DNA of 64,000 nucleotides from Enterococcus malodoratus ATCC 43197 (GTDB lineage Bacteria; Bacillota; Bacilli; Lactobacillales; Enterococcaceae), in assembly GCF_000407185.1 (NCBI RefSeq), contig NZ_KE136484.1, positions 186,001 through 250,000 on the forward strand, read 5' to 3'. Numbering within the stretch: the stretch's first letter is position 1; each line of letters starts with the position of its first letter. The notes beneath the pieces were generated by a model. The model ran no database searches, was not told where the DNA came from, and worked only from the letters and a program-made list of their open reading frames with translations. Positions 58,552 to 64,000 of this stretch are shown here, in pieces. A program made the translations under genes and the position numbers.

Positions 58552-58906
58552 AAATGTCTTTAATTATTTTAAGCAGATGTACGCGGACAAGGCCGAATAC
58601 AAAGAACAAATGGCCGAGCTGAAAAAATTGCCCCATGACTATCAAGTAGTCTATAAAGAAATCCAAAATTTTTTGTGGGAGTTTACAGCAGGTTCAGGAA
58701 TGGATATGCTGGAGCCCATGTACGAATTACTGGCGTTCTTTCAAGAGGGTGCAAATAATCAGGTGCCGATATTAGACTTAGTTGGTGAAGATGTCGGTGA
58801 ATTCGCGGAAAACATGCTCCATGAGATCCAAGCTAAAACACGGATCAATGAATTGAAACGCAAAATGAATGAACGCGTCGCAAAGGAAATCAATAAAGAA
58901 AAATAA
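58541..58906 (+). CDS. DUF1048 family protein
   Basis: Soluble helical protein (121 residues). FNYFKQMYADKAEYKEQMAELKKLPHDYQVVYKEIQNFLW is the DUF1048 signature. Members are nearly always found beside PadR and ABC genes, as here; the function is unknown. AAGGAGAG upstream. Confidence 0.85.
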   Translation: MKDKNVFNYFKQMYADKAEYKEQMAELKKLPHDYQVVYKEIQNFLWEFTAGSGMDMLEPMYELLAFFQEGANNQVPILDLVGEDVGEFAENMLHEIQAKTRINELKRKMNERVAKEINKEK

Positions 58907-58952
58907 ACGAAAGCATTGTCGGGAGAATTTCTGATGATGCTTTCGTTTTTTT
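58905..58952 (+). terminator. intrinsic terminator after the DUF1048 gene
   Basis: A 12-bp perfect stem (AAACGAAAGCAT with ATGCTTTCGTTT), a long loop and seven T. Confidence 0.82.
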
Positions 58953-59078
58953 GCAGGTAAATAACAGTGCATCCATTAAAATGACAAATGTTCTTCGGTC
59001 TAAAGTCTTATCTAGACTTTGTACTTTCGTTGGAAGAAGAGACCGCGGCTTTCCTCTAAAATTTAAGGAGTAGAAGCG

Positions 59079-59096
59079 ATGAATACAATTTTGTAA
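59079..59096 (+). CDS. possible 5-codon leader peptide
   Basis: ATG, four codons (NTIL) and TAA, preceded by AAGGAG at normal spacing and ending 20 bases before the exporter start. It may be a translated leader or chance. Confidence 0.25.
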   Translation: MNTIL

Positions 59097-59116
59097 CGGA
59101 AGGAATGGAGTCAAAA

Positions 59117-59935
59117 ATGAAAAAGATTATCATTGGTATCGGAGTGTTAGTGGTTGCGGGGGCAGGCTTTTTTCTCTATCAGAACACCCAAGCAAATGCA
59201 AAAGATGATACCTCGGTGGAAATGTACCAAGTCAGCAAACAAACACCGCTGCATTTAAAGGGGCAAGTGCAGTCAACCAGAAAACAAACGGTTTTAGTCG
59301 ATCCGGAAAAAGGAACGGTTCAGACGATTCATGTAAATGAAGGAGATCATGTTACCAAGGATACGATTTTAGTGACCTATCGCTGGGGAGAAGTCATCCG
59401 GGCGGCGAATGATTCCGTCGTAACGGCTTTGAATGAAGATGCGAAAAATGATCCGCAACAGGCGTTGATGGTCTTGAAGAGTGAAGAATCATCCATCAAG
59501 GGAACGGTGACAGAATATGATCGCTCGAAGGTTGCTTTGAATGAACCAATCGAGATCAAATACGCGAATAACGAGAAAACAGTCAACGGCAAGATCACTT
59601 CGTTGGCAGAAATGAACAATGATCCGGCAAAAGAAGAAAAAACCAGTTTAGTGACTTATAACTTTACCGCGGTTCCTGATGAAGCGATCCCTGTAGGCTA
59701 TTCTGTAGAATTACTGATTCCGCGTAATGAGATTCATCTGCCATTGAAGAGTGTTGTAGAAAAAGATGGGGAACACGTTGCCTATACAGTCTCTAAAGGC
59801 AAGGCTGAAAAACGTTCAGTGACAGTTGAAAAAGGCAATGGCTATTATGTGTTGCGGGAAGGTCTGAACGAAAACGATAAAATCATCAAAGATGCCAAAT
59901 CGGTGAAGGATGGGATGGATGTGACGGTTGAATGA
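59117..59935 (+). CDS. membrane-fusion (HlyD/MacA-like) exporter subunit
   Basis: Exporter adaptor (272 residues) with an N-terminal membrane anchor (IIIGIGVLVVAGAGFFLY), then an extracellular beta-rich domain (VDPEKGTVQTIHVNEGDHVTKDTILV, a lipoyl-like half-motif) and a C-terminal domain similar to MacA-type proteins (VEKGNGYYVLREGLNENDKI). It is short for the family and lacks the long coiled coil, as in Gram-positive versions. The ATG at 59117 has GGAG six bases before it. ATGA overlap with the ATPase gene. Confidence 0.82.
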   Translation: MKKIIIGIGVLVVAGAGFFLYQNTQANAKDDTSVEMYQVSKQTPLHLKGQVQSTRKQTVLVDPEKGTVQTIHVNEGDHVTKDTILVTYRWGEVIRAANDSVVTALNEDAKNDPQQALMVLKSEESSIKGTVTEYDRSKVALNEPIEIKYANNEKTVNGKITSLAEMNNDPAKEEKTSLVTYNFTAVPDEAIPVGYSVELLIPRNEIHLPLKSVVEKDGEHVAYTVSKGKAEKRSVTVEKGNGYYVLREGLNENDKIIKDAKSVKDGMDVTVE

Positions 59936-60618
59936 TTGTGATGGAAAATATCAACAAATTTTACACCGCCGATCAGGAGCGCATCCACGTTTTAAAGGAT
60001 ATCAGTCTAACGATCGATGAGCATGAATTTGTGGCGGTGATGGGGCCTTCTGGTTCAGGAAAGTCGACCTTGATTAATACGATCAGCTTCTTGGATGGTG
60101 ATTTTGAAGGAACGTACCGTTTTGAGGGACAAGATGCGTATCGCTTCAATGACGAGAAGCTATCGGCGCTGCGGAATAAATCGGTCGGCTTTGTTTTCCA
60201 AGCCTTCCAGTTAATTGATAACAATACGGTGTTGGAAAATGTAGCGATGCCGCTGCTGTATAGCGGGATGAAGCAAAAACAAACCAAGCCGTTAGTCATG
60301 GAGGCTTTGCGAAAAGTCGGGATCGCCGATAAATACAACAAGCTGCCGAAGCAACTTTCCGGCGGGCAGCAGCAACGGGTGGCAATTGCCCGGGCGATTG
60401 TCGGAAATCCGAAATTTATTGTGGCGGATGAACCGACGGGGGCGTTGGACAGCCACACCTCGGAAGAGATCATGCAATTATTTAAACGATTAAACGAAGA
60501 AGAAAAGGTCACGATTTTAATGGTGACCCACGATCCTGATGCCGCGGCTTATTGTCGGCGGGTCATCACGGTAAAAGACGGCGAGATATTGGAAGAAGGT
60601 GTTGCACATGCGGTTTAG
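59932..60618 (+). CDS. MacB/LolD-like exporter ATP-binding protein
   Basis: ATPase (228 residues). GPSGSGKST (38-46), LSGGQQQRVAIARAIV and VADEPTGALDSHTSEE show intact Walker A, signature and Walker B. It energises the adaptor and permease genes beside it. The next ATG lies 11 bases before its stop. Substrates of such systems include antimicrobial peptides, lipids and siderophores. Confidence 0.92.
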   Translation: MIVMENINKFYTADQERIHVLKDISLTIDEHEFVAVMGPSGSGKSTLINTISFLDGDFEGTYRFEGQDAYRFNDEKLSALRNKSVGFVFQAFQLIDNNTVLENVAMPLLYSGMKQKQTKPLVMEALRKVGIADKYNKLPKQLSGGQQQRVAIARAIVGNPKFIVADEPTGALDSHTSEEIMQLFKRLNEEEKVTILMVTHDPDAAAYCRRVITVKDGEILEEGVAHAV

Positions 60619-61822
60619 TGAAGTATGGAAAACCTCTTTCAAGGCGATCGGCAAAAACAAACGCCGCAGTTTCTTGACCATGATCGGTTTGATCATCGGG
60701 GTCTCGGCAGTAATCACAGTTTTCTCAATTGGGCGTGCCTTTGAGGATTATGCGTCAGAATTTATTGGACTGGATCAGTTTGACGGCAGTGTCGGTTATA
60801 CCTTTTCAGCTAAAGACGATGCCTTCAGTGAGAACGGTCTGAATGGTTTTACGGAAGAAGATATCAATACGATCGAGAGCATTCCCGGAGTTCAAAAGGT
60901 AAGCTATTATGATAATTCCCGGAATGGGATCAAATACGCGGATCAAACCTTTGATGAGATCGGAAATGATGGCCGCTGGAATTGCTTTAAATTGTTGAAG
61001 GATGGCGGCAGTACAGTCGTTCACGGACGGTCTATTCAACCGAGTGATTACTACAATGAAAATCCTGTTGTAGTGATTGATCAAACCGCTGCCAAGGCGA
61101 TTAAAAAAGAAGAGCCGGCATCGTTGATCGGCCAAAGTATCAAAATTGGCGGTCATTTGTTTGAAGTAGTCGGAATCATGAAGGATCGCAGCGGAGGAAC
61201 AATTGTTTCAACGCAGGAGGATTATGTCGTTGCGGAATTACCGGAGAATGTTTTCGAAAGCTACTTTAATTCGGAAGACCGCAACATGATCCAAGTCAAA
61301 ATGAACCAAACAGCGAACGTAAAAAGTGTCTCGAAGGAAGCTGAAAACACGCTGAAAAAATACGGGACTTGGAGAGAGCTGGGCAGTTATAAGACCGAAG
61401 ATTTAGCGGGTCAAGTGGATCAGCTGCGGATGTTGTTGACGAGTATCACATTGCTGATCTCAGTGATCGGCGGGATCTCGCTGTTCATCTCAGGAATCGG
61501 GGTCATGAACATGATCTACATCTCTGTCTCTGAACGGACGAAGGAAATCGGTGTTCGCCGAGCAATGGGCGGAACAAAAGGCAATATCATGATGCAATTC
61601 TTATTAGAAGGAATTTCGTTGACCTTAGTCGGCGGGACGATCGGGTATCTGATCGCGATGCTGCTGGGCTTTGCTATCAGTATGTTCACGCCGTTGTCGG
61701 TACGGCCAGATCTGTTCACGGTGACGCTAGCCTTTGGCTTATCCGTCGTGATCGGGATCGTCTTCAGTTGGCTGCCGGCCAAAAGTGCAGCGAAAAAAGA
61801 CATAGTTACCTTGTTGCGTTAG
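60608..61822 (+). CDS. MacB/FtsX-like exporter permease
   Basis: Membrane permease (404 residues). One helix near residues 18-38 (FLTMIGLIIGVSAVITVF), a large extracellular MacB-PCD domain (about 45-275) and three helices at the end (LISVIGGISLFISGIGVMNMI, FLLEGISLTLVGGTIGY, FGLSVVIGIVFSW). SERTKEIGVRRAMGG is the FtsX-loop hallmark. I take the ATG at 60608; an upstream GTG is less likely. Last gene of the exporter. Confidence 0.9.
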   Translation: MRFSEVWKTSFKAIGKNKRRSFLTMIGLIIGVSAVITVFSIGRAFEDYASEFIGLDQFDGSVGYTFSAKDDAFSENGLNGFTEEDINTIESIPGVQKVSYYDNSRNGIKYADQTFDEIGNDGRWNCFKLLKDGGSTVVHGRSIQPSDYYNENPVVVIDQTAAKAIKKEEPASLIGQSIKIGGHLFEVVGIMKDRSGGTIVSTQEDYVVAELPENVFESYFNSEDRNMIQVKMNQTANVKSVSKEAENTLKKYGTWRELGSYKTEDLAGQVDQLRMLLTSITLLISVIGGISLFISGIGVMNMIYISVSERTKEIGVRRAMGGTKGNIMMQFLLEGISLTLVGGTIGYLIAMLLGFAISMFTPLSVRPDLFTVTLAFGLSVVIGIVFSWLPAKSAAKKDIVTLLR

Positions 61823-61833
61823 TTTAAATAGAA

Positions 61834-61876
61834 AAGCCGGTGGCAGCGTGAATGATACGCTGCCATCGGCTTATTA
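61834..61876. terminator. bidirectional terminator
   Basis: AAGCCGGTGGCAGCGT and ACGCTGCCATCGGCTT pair with one mismatch, between converging genes. Confidence 0.8.
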
Positions 61877-61882
61877 TTTTGT

Positions 61883-62911
61883 CTACAAATACATATGCAT
61901 CGGGTAAGTCATGTAATTCAAACCGTCGACTTTTTCCGCCGTAACAAAACCAGCAGGGGCTTTGATAACTGATGGAATGCGGTTAACGAGCGTCGCACAA
62001 GTATGGGCGACGGTATCTGGTTTATCTAGCGAGAAGACCATATTCGGTTCGCCGGTGATCTCCCAATCACACATATCGCCATCCGTTTCGCGATAGACTT
62101 TACCGATACATTCGACTTCCAGCTCGATTCCTTGGTGAGTCTTGATCGTGGTGACGGCGGACATACCAATGGCATCGCCAGCCTTGATCGTTGCACCTAA
62201 GGTTTCTGAATAAACATCTTCATCAAGAGTAAACGGCACGCTCTTTTGGGAAATACTTTGGATCGTCCAATTCATTTTTGAACAGATCGCTTCGCCGGCA
62301 TTCCACATATAAGACGGCAGACTTTCCGCTTGAGCGATCTCTTTATCAAAACGGGCCAGGTCATAGCCTGCGCCATGGGCTTCAGCTAATGCCAAACCAT
62401 AATCTTCGACGTTGTAGCTAACAGCACCTTTGACTTTTTTGATGTCATTCATGCCCGCCATCATCAGACTAGGCATATTGATCCAATAAATATCCTGCAT
62501 TCCGGCACCCATGATCGTTACATCGTTGTCTTTCGCTAGTTTATCTAATTTATTAGTCTCTGCCGGAGAAGTATTCCAAGGATAGATCGCTTCTTCACAA
62601 GTAGTGATCACATTGACTTGATTTTTCAGACACAATTCATAGAATTCATACATTTCAGGCATATAACTAAAGATCGTTACTAAGGCTACATCCGCATCGC
62701 AATTGTCAAAAACCGCTTGTGCATCATCCGAAATCTTAACACCTGTCGCATACCCCAACTCCGCAAACTCACCAATATCTTTTCCTACTACATCGGGATT
62801 TGTATCGATCGCGCCAACGATCTCAGCCCCATGCTTATACAGATAATTGATGATAACCTTGGCCATCTTGCCGCACCCGTACTGAACAACTTTGATCTTT
62901 TGTAAACCCAT
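61883..62911 (-). CDS. 2,4-diaminopentanoate-dehydrogenase-like / dihydrodipicolinate-reductase-like enzyme
   Basis: NAD(P)-dependent oxidoreductase (342 residues). [22 protein letters not shown] is the Rossmann motif, and [26 protein letters not shown] and EAHGAGYD resemble the 2,4-diaminopentanoate dehydrogenase (Ord) of ornithine fermentation. None of the other ornithine genes is present in this window, so a different amino-acid-like substrate is possible. AGGGAGG precedes the ATG. It is divergent from a MerR regulator across 89 bp, and the promoter geometry fits MerR activation. Confidence 0.65.
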   Translation of the reverse strand: MGLQKIKVVQYGCGKMAKVIINYLYKHGAEIVGAIDTNPDVVGKDIGEFAELGYATGVKISDDAQAVFDNCDADVALVTIFSYMPEMYEFYELCLKNQVNVITTCEEAIYPWNTSPAETNKLDKLAKDNDVTIMGAGMQDIYWINMPSLMMAGMNDIKKVKGAVSYNVEDYGLALAEAHGAGYDLARFDKEIAQAESLPSYMWNAGEAICSKMNWTIQSISQKSVPFTLDEDVYSETLGATIKAGDAIGMSAVTTIKTHQGIELEVECIGKVYRETDGDMCDWEITGEPNMVFSLDKPDTVAHTCATLVNRIPSVIKAPAGFVTAEKVDGLNYMTYPMHMYL

Positions 62912-62955
62912 TGAAATGCCTCCCTTTTTTTAATTGTGTTGTATTTCACAATAAT

Positions 62956-62986
62956 AGTATAATGTCTATAGTAACTATAGAGTCAA
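62956..62986 (-). promoter_or_regulatory. MerR-type promoter with 19-bp spacer and dyad
   Basis: On the reverse strand: TTGACT (62981-62986), a 19-bp spacer and TATACT (62956-62961). The spacer holds CTATAGTAACTATAG (62966-62980), a perfect 7-1-7 dyad. Overlong spacers with a centred dyad are the hallmark of promoters activated by MerR proteins. Confidence 0.8.
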
Positions 62987-63000
62987 GGGAGAGTTTGAAA

Positions 63001-63849
63001 ATGTTTTCCAAAATGAAAATTGGTCACTTTGCGAAATACAACAACATTTCTGTCCAAACGCTACGTTACTATGAGCAGATTGATTTGCTGCATCCTGTAT
63101 CTATTCATGTAGGCAGCAATTACCGCTATTATCATATCAATCAATCGGCGGCAGTCGATAATATCCAATTCTTGAAGCAGTTCAATTTTTCGCTGGAAGA
63201 GATCAAGCACATTATGAATGATACGGAAGGCTTGGCGGAGTTGAGCCAGACGGTCGAGAAAAAGAAAGCAGAATTATTGGAACAGCGAAAATTACTGGAT
63301 CAGCAATTGGAGGACATTGATTCCTTTCAAGCTGGGGCACTGATTTTCCAAGAAAAGCAAAGCCAGACGACAATCGAAGTGGCACATTTTCCGACACGGC
63401 CGATTCTGACCTATTCGATCGATAAGAATATTTATGAGATGACGAATGAAGAGTATGAATTTTATCTGCGGGCGTTTAAAAGTCATGTCAGTCAGCAGAA
63501 GATTCCGATTGGACGCTTTAATCGAGTAGGAACGATCATGTCGAAGCGGCAATTTTTGACGGAGGAGTTTGTCTCGCAGGAGCTGTTCATTTTTACGCCG
63601 AAGCAGTTTAAACATACAAAAAGTTTAAGGAGCGGTTTGTATGCGACATTTTATTGTCATTCCTTTAAGGAGGAGCTGCCGGCCTTGAGTCAGTTCAAAG
63701 CGGCGCTTCAGCAGAAGGACTATCAAATCGTTGGCGATTATGTTTGCGAAGTTGTCTATGAGAAGAACAAGACGGACGCGATGAATCGAACGATGTTTAT
63801 TCGGATGCAGATTCCGGTCAAGAAACGCGGAGAGAACATGTGGCAGTAG
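63001..63849 (+). CDS. MerR-family transcriptional activator
   Basis: Regulator (282 residues). KIGHFAKYNNISVQTLRYYEQIDLLHPVSI is the MerR HTH and wing (about residues 6-40), followed by the dimer coiled coil (LSQTVEKKKAELLEQRKLLDQQ, about 77-115) and a C-terminal domain of about 150 residues resembling the BltR/GyrI-like ligand-binding part. The ATG at 63001 has GGGAGAG upstream; the earlier frame start is not credible. It is divergent from the Ord-like gene and very likely controls it. Ligand unknown. Confidence 0.85.
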   Translation: MFSKMKIGHFAKYNNISVQTLRYYEQIDLLHPVSIHVGSNYRYYHINQSAAVDNIQFLKQFNFSLEEIKHIMNDTEGLAELSQTVEKKKAELLEQRKLLDQQLEDIDSFQAGALIFQEKQSQTTIEVAHFPTRPILTYSIDKNIYEMTNEEYEFYLRAFKSHVSQQKIPIGRFNRVGTIMSKRQFLTEEFVSQELFIFTPKQFKHTKSLRSGLYATFYCHSFKEELPALSQFKAALQQKDYQIVGDYVCEVVYEKNKTDAMNRTMFIRMQIPVKKRGENMWQ

Positions 63850-63859
63850 AATATAAAGT

Positions 63860-63895
63860 CAGCCGTCAGATAAAGGGCTATCTGGCGGCTGTTTT
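63860..63895 (+). terminator. intrinsic terminator after the merR gene
   Basis: CAGCCGTCAGATA and TATCTGGCGGCTG pair with one G-T pair, then TTTTG. Confidence 0.75.
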
Positions 63896-63910
63896 GTTAA
63901 CGATTCAGTT

Positions 63911-64000
63911 TTATGACTCGTGTGTACTGCCGATTTCAAGCAGATTTCCCTCGGGATCGGCTACATAAAAGTTGCGGATGCCAAAGGAGAAGGTGGTAGG
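63911..64000 (-). CDS. VOC (glyoxalase-fold) protein, C-terminal end only
   Basis: The frame runs in from the right edge and ends NFYVADPEGNLLEIGSTHES. FYVADPEGNLLEI is the typical last strand of VOC dioxygenase/glyoxalase proteins with the metal-binding Glu. The rest lies outside the window. Confidence 0.75.
   Translation of the reverse strand, partial: PTTFSFGIRNFYVADPEGNLLEIGSTHES

Noticed and set aside
59973-60512. Reverse-strand frame (179 codons) over the exporter ATPase
   Set aside because: Antisense to intact Walker A, signature and Walker B motifs; not a plausible protein.
1-64000. tRNA, rRNA, insertion sequence, integrase or phage genes
   Set aside because: None seen: no cloverleaf-like clusters with TTCGA arms in gaps, no transposase or integrase motifs among the frames.

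Overview
The window reads as a chromosomal segment of a low-to-mid-GC Gram-positive coccus, most likely an Enterococcus. The reasons are strong AGGAGG ribosome sites with ATG/GTG/TTG starts, many phosphotransferase (PTS) operons with PRD regulators, an Mga-like regulator beside a GadC/GadB acid-resistance pair, a secreted protein ending in DUF5648-type repeats, and enterococcal-looking products throughout. Species cannot be fixed from the sequence alone. I see no rRNA, tRNA, transposase, phage or CRISPR locus.

Layout: 1-4.8 kb is an L-sorbose operon (sorF, cut by the window edge, then PTS EIIA, EIIB, EIIC, EIID and sorE). 4.9-6.1 kb holds a reverse-strand esterase and an unknown small gene. 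6.2-18.2 kb is a nucleoside salvage block: LacI regulator, pyrimidine nucleoside phosphorylase, deoC, cdd, a BMP-type nucleoside ABC importer, deoB, purine nucleoside phosphorylase and deoD. It imports nucleosides, splits off the base and feeds deoxyribose/ribose phosphate to glycolysis. 18.3-24.3 kb is a mixed set: two alpha/beta hydrolases, an iron alcohol dehydrogenase, an acyltransferase, a TVP38-type membrane protein and a Gfo/Idh oxidoreductase. 24.3-24.55 kb looks like a free-standing structured small RNA, followed by an XRE-AbrB fusion regulator. 25.8-32.3 kb is the glutamate acid-resistance locus: a divergent Mga-like regulator, gadC, gadB and an adjacent glutamyl-tRNA synthetase. 33.2-35.6 kb encodes a secreted protein with four 145-residue repeats (exact 435-bp period) and a C-terminal DUF5648-like region. 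35.6-40.8 kb carries a toxin-antitoxin pair, an AraC regulator, a VOC protein, an aquaglyceroporin, an MDR oxidoreductase and a DUF1054 protein.

41-47.2 kb is a fructose-type PTS operon with its own PRD regulator, two tandem class II aldolases and a ROK fructokinase. 47.4-53.4 kb is a sugar-acid operon: PRD regulator, KDPG/KDPGal-type aldolase, galactitol-type PTS EIIA/B/C and a galactonate-dehydratase-like enolase-superfamily enzyme, with no kinase. The logic suggests that the PTS supplies the phosphate. 53.4-64 kb carries a phosphatase, a macrolide-glycosyltransferase-like gene, bioY with a BirA-like operator, an ABC-2 exporter with a PadR regulator, a MacB-like three-gene exporter, an orphan 2,4-diaminopentanoate-dehydrogenase-like gene divergent from a MerR regulator, and the end of a VOC gene.

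The most notable non-coding signals are the 24.4 kb RNA candidate, a family of about 90-bp intergenic repeats scattered through the window (copies near 1.8, 14.9, 15.1, 21.6, 25.4, 25.6 and 32.5 kb), a textbook 19-bp-spacer MerR promoter at 62.96 kb, and a perfect 14-bp palindrome in the gadC leader. All gene names are by recognition of motifs and order; no searches were run.
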